From Azoarcus sp. KH32C (GTDB lineage: Bacteria > Pseudomonadota > Gammaproteobacteria > Burkholderiales > Rhodocyclaceae): 64,000 nt of DNA. The translations under genes were made by a program, and so were the position numbers. Location of the stretch: contig NC_020516.1 of NCBI RefSeq assembly GCF_000349945.1, positions 744,001-808,000 on the forward strand. Reading direction: 5' to 3'. The notes beneath the pieces are model-generated. The model was not told where the DNA came from. It was given only the letters and a program-made list of their open reading frames with translations, and ran no database searches. Below, piece by piece: positions 1-7,766 of the stretch (positions are counted from its first letter, which is position 1; every line of letters begins with the position of its first letter).

Positions 1-229
1 GCCACTGCGGGGGAGGTGCGAGGCCGTCCAGCGCGTCGGCGATGGCGGCGGCGACCTGCGGGCCGGCGACGTTGGCGCCGAAGATCCGGGTGACGCCGGG
101 ATGTGCGGCCGCGATTGCGCGCAATTCCCCTACCGCGCCGTGCGCCAGTGCGTCGTTCGCGAGCCATGTATCGCCGTCGAGCACCGCCCACTTGATACGC
201 GTGTTGCCGGCGTCGATCAGCAGGATCAC
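1..229 (-). CDS. coaX: Type III pantothenate kinase CoaX, N-terminal part (cut by window edge)
   Basis: Phosphorylates pantothenate in the first step of coenzyme A synthesis, in the cytoplasm. Only the first 76 codons are inside the window. The translation opens with VILLIDAGNTRIKWAVLDG, which carries the DxGNTxxK phosphate-binding signature of type III kinases (ASKHA fold), and GANVAGPQV follows near residue 55. The start is the GTG at 227-229. Its bases overlap the birA stop as GTGA, so the two genes are translationally coupled, and a birA-coaX pair is common in proteobacteria. Family assignment is firm; the C-terminal two thirds cannot be judged. Confidence 0.88.
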   Translation of the reverse strand, partial: MILLIDAGNTRIKWAVLDGDTWLANDALAHGAVGELRAIAAAHPGVTRIFGANVAGPQVAAAIADALDGLAPPPQW

Positions 230-1035
230 TGGACAGCCCTCAGCGACACTTCGCCGGACAGGATCCGCGCGACGCCCTTCTCGTTACGGACCAACAGGGC
301 GCCGTCCTCATCGACCCCGATGCACACGCCGACGACATCCACGCCTTCGCCGCTGATCCGTACGGGCAGATCCGCAAATGCGTTGCGCTGCTGCCAGGCC
401 CCGCGTAGTGCCGTGAAGCCGGCAGCAGCGTAGGTGTCGAACAGCAGGTGGAGCTCGGTCAGCACCGCAGCGAGGAGCGCTTCCGGAGAGGGGGACGGGT
501 CGAGATGGCGTGCGAGATCGGTGACCGCCGGCTGGTCCGGAATCTGTGCCTCGTCGGGGAGGCGCAGGTTGATACCGATGCCGACGACGGCGGCAGGCGT
601 GCGGCCGCGGCCCGGCTGCAGTTCGACGAGAATGCCCGCGAGCTTGCTGCCGTTGACGAGGACGTCATTCGGCCATTTCAGCTGCAGACCCTGCAGTCCG
701 AGCTTTTCAAGGGCGCGTACGACGGCGAGACCGGCGACGAGCGACAGGCCCGCGGGGACCGGCGCGCCGGGGGCGAAGCGCCACAGGCTCGAAAACGTCA
801 GACTGCCGCCGCTCCAGGACTGCCATTGCCGGCCGCGACGGCCACGGCCGGCGGTCTGACGCTCGGCGACCACCACGTGCACGCGGCCATCATCCGCAGG
901 TGGTGCGTCCATCAACTGGCTATTGGTCGAGGCGCATTCGGCCAGTACTTGCAGGGCGAATTCACGGCCCAATGGACCGAGATGCCGCAGAATCGCATCG
1001 GCAGACAATGAGCTGTTGGAGGAGGTTGAATCCAC
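226..1035 (-). CDS. birA: Biotin--[acetyl-CoA-carboxylase] ligase, catalytic form without an N-terminal HTH
   Basis: Activates biotin with ATP and attaches it to the biotin carboxyl carrier protein. The 269-residue product has the ligase core: STNSQLMD near residue 36, the biotinyl-AMP loop GRGRRGRQW near 65, KWPNDVLVNGSKLAGIL near 120 and GIGINL near 155. In E. coli BirA about 60 residues of winged helix precede the equivalent STN motif. Here only about 35 residues do, so the DNA-binding domain looks absent and the protein is probably an enzyme only, not a bio-operon repressor. The start is a GTG with GGGAAAG upstream. It overlaps coaX by 4 bp. Confidence 0.9.
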   Translation of the reverse strand: MDSTSSNSSLSADAILRHLGPLGREFALQVLAECASTNSQLMDAPPADDGRVHVVVAERQTAGRGRRGRQWQSWSGGSLTFSSLWRFAPGAPVPAGLSLVAGLAVVRALEKLGLQGLQLKWPNDVLVNGSKLAGILVELQPGRGRTPAAVVGIGINLRLPDEAQIPDQPAVTDLARHLDPSPSPEALLAAVLTELHLLFDTYAAAGFTALRGAWQQRNAFADLPVRISGEGVDVVGVCIGVDEDGALLVRNEKGVARILSGEVSLRAVQ

Positions 1036-1123
1036 GCCGGACTTTCCCGTGTCGGAGGCTGAAAGCCGGCATTATCCGACATTGCACGCCTATGCACGAG
1101 CATGGTGCGCAGGCGTGGGGCAA

Positions 1124-2557
1124 TCATGACGAGGAATGGCGTCCGGCGTCTGCCGAGGAAGCCCGTTCGTCGTCCATGCCCAGTTCCTGGATCTTGCGCG
1201 TGATCGTGTTGCGGCCGATGCCCAGGAGTTGCGCCGCCTCGATGCGTCGTCCCCCGGTCGCGCTGAGGGCGCGGCGAATCAGCGTTCGCTCGAACTCTCG
1301 CGTCAGGCGATCGAAGACCTCGCCGGGCGCGGTCGCGATCATGCGGTCGGTCTCGAGCGCGAGGCCCTCGGACCAACTGATCGGCATCTCGCGATCCGGT
1401 TGGTCGCGCATGTCGGGCGGCAGGTCGGGGATCTCGACGGTCTGCCCGGGTGCCATCACCGTGAGCCAGTGGCAGAGGTTCTCGAGTTGACGGACGTTGC
1501 CGGGGAAGGGCTGGGCCTGCAGATACTTGATGGCCGCGTCGGACATGCGCTTCGGCTCGACGCCCAATTCCTGGGCGCTGCGTTGCAGGAAGTGGCGCAC
1601 GAGGATGGGGATGTCTTCGTGGCGCTCGCGCAGCGGTGGCAGGCGCAGCCGGATGACGTTGAGGCGATGGAAGAGGTCCTCGCGGAAGAGTCCCTGGCGG
1701 ACGCGATCTTCGAGGTTCTGGTGGGTGGCGGCGATGACGCGCACGTTGGCGCGAATCGGTTGCTGACCGCCGACCCGGTAGAAGTGATTGTCCGAGAGCA
1801 CTCGCAGCAGGCGGGTCTGCAGCTCGGCCGGCATGTCGCCGATCTCGTCGAGGAAGAGCGTGCCGCCTTCGGCCTGCTCGAAGCGGCCTCGCCGTTGTGC
1901 GGCGGCACCGGTGAAGGCTCCGCGTTCGTGACCGAAGAGTTCGGATTCGAGGAGGTCGCGCGGGATCGCAGCGGTGTTGATCGCGATGAAGGGCGCGTCG
2001 CGCCGGGGGCTGTGACGATGCAGGGCGCGCGCGACCAGTTCCTTGCCCGAGCCCGATTCGCCGTTGATCAGGACCGTGGCATGGGACTGGGCCAGCCGGC
2101 CGATCGCGCGGAAGACTTCCTGCATCGCCGGCGCCTGGCCGAGGATCTCCGGAGTGAGCGCGGTCTCCTCTGGTGCACCTGTTTGGTGCGCGCTTTGCGC
2201 AATCGCGCGCTGAACCAGTGCGACGGCCTGGTCGACGTCGAAGGGTTTGGGCAGGTATTCGAAGGCCCCGCCCTGGAAGGCGGACACGGCGCTCTCCAAG
2301 TCGGAATAGGCGGTCATGATGATGACCGGCAGTTGCGGGTGCAGCGTCTTGACCCGTTTGAGCAGGCCCAGGCCCGATTCGCCGGGCATCCGAATGTCTG
2401 AAATCAACACCTTGGGCGGATGCGTCTCGACTTCGAGCGCGGCAAGGGCCTCGTTTGCCGACGAGAAACTGCGGTGGGGGATGTCCTCACGGCTGAGCGC
2501 TTTTTCGAGCACCCAGCGGATGGAACGGTCATCATCAACGATCCAGACGGTGTTCAT
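1124..2557 (-). CDS. glnG: Nitrogen regulation response regulator NtrC (NR-I)
   Basis: Sigma-54 enhancer-binding activator of nitrogen-limitation genes, phosphorylated by NtrB. The 477-residue protein has three parts. The receiver comes first (VWIVDDDRS at the N terminus, phospho-acceptor region LISDIRMPG near residue 54, K in LPKPF near 104). The AAA+ domain follows, with Walker A GESGSGKE, the sigma-54 contact loop GAFTGA and Walker B TLFLDEIGDMP. A Fis-type HTH closes it (IEAAQLLGIGRNTITRKIQE). The ATG at 2557 gives the family's usual N terminus (MNTVWIVDDDRS); a GTG three codons upstream is the alternative. It lies 43 bp downstream of ntrB and is probably co-transcribed with it. Confidence 0.97.
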   Translation of the reverse strand: MNTVWIVDDDRSIRWVLEKALSREDIPHRSFSSANEALAALEVETHPPKVLISDIRMPGESGLGLLKRVKTLHPQLPVIIMTAYSDLESAVSAFQGGAFEYLPKPFDVDQAVALVQRAIAQSAHQTGAPEETALTPEILGQAPAMQEVFRAIGRLAQSHATVLINGESGSGKELVARALHRHSPRRDAPFIAINTAAIPRDLLESELFGHERGAFTGAAAQRRGRFEQAEGGTLFLDEIGDMPAELQTRLLRVLSDNHFYRVGGQQPIRANVRVIAATHQNLEDRVRQGLFREDLFHRLNVIRLRLPPLRERHEDIPILVRHFLQRSAQELGVEPKRMSDAAIKYLQAQPFPGNVRQLENLCHWLTVMAPGQTVEIPDLPPDMRDQPDREMPISWSEGLALETDRMIATAPGEVFDRLTREFERTLIRRALSATGGRRIEAAQLLGIGRNTITRKIQELGMDDERASSADAGRHSSS

Positions 2558-2600
2558 CTTATGCACTATGTTGGTGCGACCTCGCCTGGCTCTGTTGGGG

Positions 2601-3674
2601 TCATGCGCGGTCGATTATCGGTAGCAGGATGGTGAAGCAGGTGTATCCCTTGCGGCTCTCCACGTCGATCATGCCCTGATGCTGCTCGATGAAGCTTTGG
2701 GCCAGCGACAGCCCGAGCCCGCTTCCGCCTTCGCGGCCCGATACGAGCGGATAGAAGATCTTGTCGCGAATCTCATCCGGAATGCCGGGGCCGTTGTCGA
2801 TGACTTGCAATTCCAATGCCAGTTTGAAGCGGCGCTTGGCGAGCGTCACCTGGCGGGCGACGCGGGTGCGCAGCTGGATCTCGCCGCGGCCTTCCATCGC
2901 CTGGGCGGCATTGCGCGCAATGTTGAGGATCGCCTGGATCATCTGCTCGCGGTCCGCAGTCAGATCCGGGAGGCTCGTGTCATAGTCGCGACGGATTTTC
3001 AGGTCGGGAAACTCGGCGAGGATCAGCCGGCGCACGCGCTCGAGGACGTCGTGGATGTTGAGCTGGCCGGGGCGCATCATGCAGTGCGAGGTGAGCAGGC
3101 GGTTCATCAGGTCCTGCAGGCGGTCGGCTTCGGCGATGATGACTTGGGTATATTCGCGCAGCTGCGGGTCGGCGAGTTCGCGTTCGAGGAGCTGGGCGGA
3201 GCCGCGGATGCCGCCGAGCGGGTTCTTGATCTCGTGGGCGAGATTGCGGATGAGTTCGCGGTTGGCCTGTTGTTGCTGCAGCAGCTGTTCTTCGCGAGCG
3301 ACCCTGAGTTGGGCGTCGATCGGGCGGAATTCCAGCAGCAGGCTCACGCCGGCCGCTTCGGCCGGACTGACGATGCAGTCGAGGCGTAGCGGTTCGCCGT
3401 TCGGACGCGGGATTTTCAGGTCCTGCCCGGTGTAGCTCCAGTTGGTGTTGAGGGCGTTGTTCAGCGCCGCGGACAGGCCGGGCGGATCGCCGAGCAGCTG
3501 CGACAGCGGGGCGCCGAGCAGTCGGCGATGGCTCACCGCGAAGAGGTTTTCCGCGCCGGCATTGAGGTAGCGGATCGAAAGGGCCTCGTCGACCAGCACG
3601 ACGGCGGACGAGAGCAGGTCCAGGCCGGCGAAGGGGCCCTGAAAGCCGGGGGTCTTGGGTGTTGTAGTTGGCAT
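2601..3674 (-). CDS. glnL: Nitrogen regulation sensor histidine kinase NtrB (NR-II)
   Basis: Cytoplasmic kinase/phosphatase that sets NtrC phosphorylation and takes its nitrogen signal through PII protein. The 357-residue product has an N-terminal PAS domain (about 15-115), a HisKA helix with the phospho-acceptor His147 in LAHEIKNPLGG, and a HATPase domain with the N box NIARNAAQAM and G boxes DNGPGIPDEI and GSGLGLSLAQ. There are no membrane segments, as expected. The start used is ATG 3674 (MPTTTPKTPG), with AGGA about 14 bases upstream; a start 12 codons further upstream is possible. The order glnA, DUF4124, ntrB, ntrC on one strand matches the nitrogen-control role. Confidence 0.95.
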   Translation of the reverse strand: MPTTTPKTPGFQGPFAGLDLLSSAVVLVDEALSIRYLNAGAENLFAVSHRRLLGAPLSQLLGDPPGLSAALNNALNTNWSYTGQDLKIPRPNGEPLRLDCIVSPAEAAGVSLLLEFRPIDAQLRVAREEQLLQQQQANRELIRNLAHEIKNPLGGIRGSAQLLERELADPQLREYTQVIIAEADRLQDLMNRLLTSHCMMRPGQLNIHDVLERVRRLILAEFPDLKIRRDYDTSLPDLTADREQMIQAILNIARNAAQAMEGRGEIQLRTRVARQVTLAKRRFKLALELQVIDNGPGIPDEIRDKIFYPLVSGREGGSGLGLSLAQSFIEQHQGMIDVESRKGYTCFTILLPIIDRA

Positions 3675-3735
3675 AAGCGTGCTCGAGGATTCCTGTCGCG
3701 GGTCTCGCAAAAAGCACGCCAGTCGGTGTGCGTCC

Positions 3736-4215
3736 TTACCTCAAGTTGCCAATTTCCTTTTTCAGCGCCTCGATGTTGCGCATGTGCGTGTCGACCTTGT
3801 CCTGTCGTTCCTGGATGCGGGCCTGCGCGACGGGGAGCTTGCGCTGTGCCAGCGTGAATTGCGCTTCCTGTTCGGCCAGTGCTTTCTGCGCTTCGGCGAG
3901 CGCCGCCTCCTCGGTGGCGAGTTCCTTCTCGAGCACCTGGCGGCGCGTGTCGTCGCGGCTGCGCTGGTCTTCGGGAGCGACGCGGGGGAAGTTCGACGGC
4001 GTGGATTGCGAAGGCGCTGCGCCGTTCGTCCGCTTGGCGGGCGCCGGCACCGACGAGACCGGCAGGTCTTCGCTCAACTGCTTGCAGCCCCGCCCGGCGC
4101 TGCGATCGTTGGTGTAGGTGATCGCGCCGTTGGCATCAACGCACTTGAATACCTGAGCCTGCGCGAGCGGAGCCGTCAGCAGGGTCAGCAGTACCGGAAA
4201 GATTCTCTTGTCCAT
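3736..4215 (-). CDS. DUF4124 domain-containing secreted coiled-coil protein
   Basis: Function unknown. The 159-residue protein begins with a signal peptide (MDKRIFPVLLTLLTAPLAQAQ, cleavage after AQA). A DUF4124-type segment follows (VFKCVDANGAITYTND, about residues 22-50) with two cysteines, Cys25 and Cys44. The C-terminal half, about 85-155, is rich in E, Q, K and R and reads as a coiled coil. It is probably periplasmic. It sits between glnA and ntrB on the same strand, but the glnA terminator lies upstream of it, so it is likely transcribed apart from glnA and perhaps with ntrBC. A link to nitrogen control is not shown by the sequence. Confidence 0.8.
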   Translation of the reverse strand: MDKRIFPVLLTLLTAPLAQAQVFKCVDANGAITYTNDRSAGRGCKQLSEDLPVSSVPAPAKRTNGAAPSQSTPSNFPRVAPEDQRSRDDTRRQVLEKELATEEAALAEAQKALAEQEAQFTLAQRKLPVAQARIQERQDKVDTHMRNIEALKKEIGNLR

Positions 4216-4283
4216 CGAATGGGTCTCAGGGATTCCCGCGGGCCGCCGGGGTGTCGCACGGCTCGATGGCGATTAGACCGCAT

Positions 4284-4310
4284 AAAAAAGGGACGGGCAA
4301 TGCCCGTCCC
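4284..4310 (-). terminator. Rho-independent terminator of glnA
   Basis: A perfect 10-bp stem (4290-4299 with 4301-4310) is followed on the minus strand by a run of six T (bases 4284-4289). It begins 25 bp past the glnA stop and ends before the DUF4124 gene, so most glnA transcripts should stop here. Confidence 0.9.
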
Positions 4311-4335
4311 TCCTTATTCCAGCGTAATCTTGAGA

Positions 4336-5745
4336 TTACAGGCTGTAGTACATGTCGAATTCGACCGGATGCGTCGTGATGCGCATGCGGTCGACTTCAG
4401 CCGACTTCAGGCTGATGTAGGCGTCGAGGAAGTCGTTCGAGAACACGCCGCCGCGGGTCAGGAACTCGCGATCCTTGTCGAGGTACTCGAGCGCCTGCTC
4501 GAGGCTGGTGCAGACGGTCGGGATCTTTGCATCCTCTTCCGGCGGCAGGTCGTACAGGTTCTTGTCGGCCGGGTCGCCCGGGTGGATCTTGTTCTGGATG
4601 CCGTCCAGACCGGCCATCATCAGTGCGGAGAAGCACAGGTACGGGTTGGCCAGGGGATCCGGGAAGCGCGATTCGATACGGCGGCCCTTCGGGTTGGCGA
4701 CGTACGGGATGCGGATCGAGGCCGAACGGTTACGAGCCGAGTAAGCCAGCTTGGTCGGGGCTTCGTAGTGCGGCACGAGGCGCTTGTACGAGTTGGTGCC
4801 CGGGTTGGTGATCGCGTTCAGCGCGCGGGCGTGCTTGATGATGCCGCCGATGTAGTACAGCGCGAGTTCCGACAGGCCGGCGTAGCCGTTGCCCGCGAAC
4901 AGGTTCTGGCCGTCCTTCCAGATCGACTGGTGGACGTGCATGCCCGAGCCGTTGTCGCCGACGATCGGCTTCGGCATGAAGGTGGCGGTCTTGCCGTACT
5001 GGTGCGCGACGTTGTGCACGATGTACTTGAGGACCTGGGTCCAGTCGGCGCGCTTGGTGAGCGTGCTGAACTTGGTGCCGATTTCGCACTGGCCGGCGTT
5101 CGCCACTTCGTGGTGGTGCACTTCGACCGGCACGCCAGCGGCCTCGAGAGCGAGGCACATCGCGGCGCGCACGTCGTTCAGGCTGTCGACCGGGGGAACC
5201 GGGAAGTAGCCGCCCTTGACGCGCGGACGGTGGCCGGTATTGCCGCCTTCAAACTTGTCGGCGGTCGACCACGCGGCTTCTTCCGAGATGATCTTGCTGT
5301 ACACGCCCGACATGTCGATGTTCCACTCGACAGAGTCGAAGATGAAGAATTCGGGTTCCGGGCCGAAAAAGGCGGTGTCGCCCAGGCCGGTGCTCTTCAG
5401 GTAGGCTTCGGCGCGCTTGGCGATCGAGCGCGGGTCGCGGTCGTAGCCCTTGCCGTCCGACGGTTCGATGACGTCGCAGGTCAGCACCAGGGTGGTTTCG
5501 TCGAAGAACGGGTCGATGTAGGCGGTACCCGCTTCCGGCATCAGGATCATGTCGGACGCCTGGATGCCCTTCCAGCCGGCGATCGAAGAGCCGTCGAAGG
5601 GGTGGCCGTGCTCGAAGTGCTCTTCTTCGAAGGCGGAAACCGGCAGACCGACGTGCTGCTCCTTGCCCATGGTATCGGTAAAGCGCAGGTCAACGAAGCG
5701 GACTTCGTTTTCCTGAATCATCTTCATGACGTCTTGAGCGTTCAT
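4336..5745 (-). CDS. glnA: Glutamine synthetase type I
   Basis: Makes glutamine from glutamate, ammonia and ATP; it is the main ammonia-assimilating enzyme and acts as a cytoplasmic dodecamer. The 469-residue length is that of GSI-beta enzymes. Visible signatures are FDGSSIAGWKG near residue 50, the ATP-region motif KPIVGDNGSGMHVHQS, and the adenylylation tyrosine Tyr398 in NLYDLPPEE, so activity should be tuned by GlnE. The ATG at 5745 is chosen because AGGAG precedes it and the N terminus MNAQDVMKMI fits the family; the reading frame stays open far upstream without coding likelihood. Transcription probably comes from the sigma-54 promoter at 5821-5836 under NtrC. Confidence 0.98.
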   Translation of the reverse strand: MNAQDVMKMIQENEVRFVDLRFTDTMGKEQHVGLPVSAFEEEHFEHGHPFDGSSIAGWKGIQASDMILMPEAGTAYIDPFFDETTLVLTCDVIEPSDGKGYDRDPRSIAKRAEAYLKSTGLGDTAFFGPEPEFFIFDSVEWNIDMSGVYSKIISEEAAWSTADKFEGGNTGHRPRVKGGYFPVPPVDSLNDVRAAMCLALEAAGVPVEVHHHEVANAGQCEIGTKFSTLTKRADWTQVLKYIVHNVAHQYGKTATFMPKPIVGDNGSGMHVHQSIWKDGQNLFAGNGYAGLSELALYYIGGIIKHARALNAITNPGTNSYKRLVPHYEAPTKLAYSARNRSASIRIPYVANPKGRRIESRFPDPLANPYLCFSALMMAGLDGIQNKIHPGDPADKNLYDLPPEEDAKIPTVCTSLEQALEYLDKDREFLTRGGVFSNDFLDAYISLKSAEVDRMRITTHPVEFDMYYSL

Positions 5746-5820
5746 ATTCACTCCTGGTGCTCCTGGTGAGAAGAGACGATAGCGGTTGATAACGGGGGAT
5801 ATTTCCGTTGCGCCGAAGTA

Positions 5821-5836
5821 AGCAGCATCCATGCCA
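5821..5836 (-). promoter_or_regulatory. Sigma-54 (RpoN) -24/-12 promoter of glnA
   Basis: Read on the minus strand the site is TGGCATGGATGCTGCT. It fits TGGCAY-R-N4-TTGCW except for C in place of the first T of the -12 element, and the GG to GC spacing of 10 bp is exact. It would start transcription about 65 bases before the glnA ATG. Confidence 0.8.
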
Positions 5837-5988
5837 TGCTTTTTCAGTGTGCCGGGCATTGTGCCACAAGCTTGCACGTGTCGTAGCGCAGGAATGAAGT
5901 CTTGTTTGCGCGAAATGACTTGGATGATTTCCTGGGTTTTTGGCCGTTTGAGCCACGTCCTGGAGGCGGCTTCGCGCTGACAACACCG

Positions 5989-6007
5989 ATGCACAAAACA
6001 GGTGCAT
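5989..6007. promoter_or_regulatory. NtrC-binding enhancer site upstream of glnA
   Basis: The inverted repeat ATGCAC-N7-GTGCAT matches the NtrC operator pattern TGCAC-N6/7-GTGCA in both halves. It lies about 155-170 bp upstream of the sigma-54 promoter, a normal enhancer distance. A further TGCAC half-site occurs at 6021-6025, but its partner half is poor. Confidence 0.75.
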
Positions 6008-6027
6008 TGCCGTTGTTGGATGCACTG

Positions 6028-7227
6028 TTATGGGGCGATCTCGCTAAGCACGGTGATCGCCCGATACTGGGGCTGGTCCGCCAGAAAGCCCTCGATGCGC
6101 CTGCGCAGCTGCGACCGGTCTATGCCTGCAAGATCCCGTTCGGTCAGGAGGACTTGGACTTCGAGGTGCTCGCCGAGGTAATGGATCAGCACGCGAGGGG
6201 GGGCAGGGAGCTGGCCCTCGAAGAGGTGTCCAAGCGTGCGCACTATTTCGGTGCGTTCCGGCAGTTGCAGGGTCGGCATCTTGTGCTGAGGGTCGTCGTT
6301 TTCGGCATCGACATGCACTAGAAAGTCCTCGACCTCGGGGTGCGCGCGGCGCACGCGCAGGTAGACGGTGTCGGAGATCTGATGCCCTTCCGAAACGGTG
6401 ATGTGGGGATCGACCTGAATGTGGGCGTCGCACAGTACGCGGTCGGCCATCCGGCGGGTGCGCAGGTCGTGCAGCCCGACGACGCCGGGCGTGTTGCGGA
6501 TGGTCTCGCGGATGCGGGCGACCTCGACTTCGGAGAGGCCGGTATCGATGAGCTCGCGCGCCGCCTTCCACAAGACGCGGATGCCCATGTGGAGGATCAG
6601 GAAGCCGACCAGCGCGGCGGCGAGGGGCTCGAGGAAGCGGTAGCCGGCGAGGCTGCCGCCGATGCCGGCGGCGACGACGAGTGACGAGGCGGCGTCGGAG
6701 CGCGCGTGCCAGGCGCTCGCTTCGAGCAGTGGGGCCTTGAGGCGGCGACCGGCCGCTCGGGTGTAATGGAAGAGGCCCTCCTTGCCGGCAAGCGTCACGA
6801 GGGCCATCCAGAAGGCGATCGGCAGCAGCGGCGGGGCCGCATCCATGTGCTGCAGACGCATGCCCGAGCTCCATAGAAATCCCATGCCCACGCCCGATAT
6901 GACCAAACCCAGGATGAGGGATGCAATTGTTTCTATGCGGCCGTGTCCATAGGGATGTTCGCGGTCGGCGGGCTCGGCTCCGCGCCGGCCGGCGACCAGT
7001 ACCAGCAGGTCGGTCGCGAGATCGGCGAAGGTGTGCATCGAGTCGGCGACGAGACTGAAGGCGTTCGCGTACAGGCCGATGGTGATCTGGCCGATCGTGA
7101 GGACCGCATTGGTCGCAGCCGCCACGAGTGCCGCCCGGCGGATGCCGTGGGCACGCGTGGCGTCGTCCGGGCGTCGGCTGCCCGCGGATGCAGTTGGGTG
7201 GTCCATGGTCTGAGCGATATACTCCAT
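6028..7227 (-). CDS. Cation diffusion facilitator family metal efflux transporter
   Basis: Inner-membrane antiporter exporting a divalent metal (Zn, Fe, Mn, Co or Cd; the substrate is not decidable). The 399-residue protein has an N-terminal block of about six membrane helices. The first metal-site motif, DSMHTFADLATD near residue 62, and the second, HARSDAASS near 172, belong to family site A. The C-terminal cytoplasmic domain (about 230-320) contains DLRTRRMADRVLCDAHIQVD and VHVDAEND, typical of the dimerising CDF domain. About 80 more residues follow, longer than FieF (about 300). The start is ATG 7227; ATG 7206 (MDHPTASAG) is an alternative. It is divergent from the rhodanese gene. Confidence 0.88.
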   Translation of the reverse strand: MEYIAQTMDHPTASAGSRRPDDATRAHGIRRAALVAAATNAVLTIGQITIGLYANAFSLVADSMHTFADLATDLLVLVAGRRGAEPADREHPYGHGRIETIASLILGLVISGVGMGFLWSSGMRLQHMDAAPPLLPIAFWMALVTLAGKEGLFHYTRAAGRRLKAPLLEASAWHARSDAASSLVVAAGIGGSLAGYRFLEPLAAALVGFLILHMGIRVLWKAARELIDTGLSEVEVARIRETIRNTPGVVGLHDLRTRRMADRVLCDAHIQVDPHITVSEGHQISDTVYLRVRRAHPEVEDFLVHVDAENDDPQHKMPTLQLPERTEIVRTLGHLFEGQLPAPPRVLIHYLGEHLEVQVLLTERDLAGIDRSQLRRRIEGFLADQPQYRAITVLSEIAP

Positions 7228-7260
7228 GTTCGTTTAACCGATTCTATCCGGATGGCTGCG

Positions 7261-7713
7261 ATGGGAAAATTGACCGATTTGCTGAGGCTGGCACAGCAGC
7301 GAGGGCAGGAGATGCAGTTGCCCTATGCGGGCGCGCTGACGCCGGCCGAGGCGCATGAGGTGATCCAGCTCGCGCCGGGGGCCAAACTGGTCGATGTGCG
7401 GACCCGCGCAGAGTGGGATTGGGTCGGTCGCGTGCCGGGTGCCGTCGAGATCGAGTGGATGAGCTATCCGGGCAACCAGCCGAATCCGCATTTCGTGGCG
7501 CAGCTGAAGCGCGAAGTCGATCCGGAGGCGCTGGTGATGTTCATGTGCCGCTCGGGTGCGCGCTCGGACAAGGCCGCGCGGGCTGCCACGGAAGCCGGCT
7601 ATCCGGCCTGCTATAACGTGCTGGAAGGCTTCGAGGGCGACCGCGATGCCAACGGCCAGCGCAATCGCATCGGCGGCTGGCGGCATGCCGGGCTGCCCTG
7701 GCATCAGGGTTGA
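7261..7713 (+). CDS. Rhodanese-like domain protein
   Basis: Single-domain sulfurtransferase-type protein of 150 residues, cytoplasmic. The domain spans about residues 20-140, with LVDVRTRAEWDWVGRVPGA and the active-site loop CRSGARSD that supplies the catalytic cysteine. The start is uncertain: ATG 7261 (MGKLTDLLRLAQQRG) is preferred because GGATGG lies a suitable distance upstream, and ATG 7252 would add three residues. It stands 53 bp before nadA on the same strand, so co-transcription is likely. The sulfur donor and acceptor are unknown. Confidence 0.85.
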   Translation: MGKLTDLLRLAQQRGQEMQLPYAGALTPAEAHEVIQLAPGAKLVDVRTRAEWDWVGRVPGAVEIEWMSYPGNQPNPHFVAQLKREVDPEALVMFMCRSGARSDKAARAATEAGYPACYNVLEGFEGDRDANGQRNRIGGWRHAGLPWHQG

Positions 7714-7766
7714 AAACGCTTCCCTGCCGACCCATCTATCAATCGAATCATCGAGTAAAGGCAACG

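Noticed and set aside
3655..5769. A 704-codon plus-strand open frame over the DUF4124 gene and glnA
   Set aside because: It is antisense to glnA, and it passes straight through the glnA terminator and two intergenic gaps, which real coding would not show.
5851..5866. A second TGGCAC-N-GGC element upstream of glnA as the sigma-54 promoter
   Set aside because: The GG to GC spacing is 11 bp, not 10, and the -12 lacks the T residues. The element at 5821-5836 fits much better.
6021..6037. A second NtrC site next to the one at 5989-6007
   Set aside because: Only the TGCAC half matches; the other half (GGGCG) does not, and it runs into the end of the cation transporter gene.
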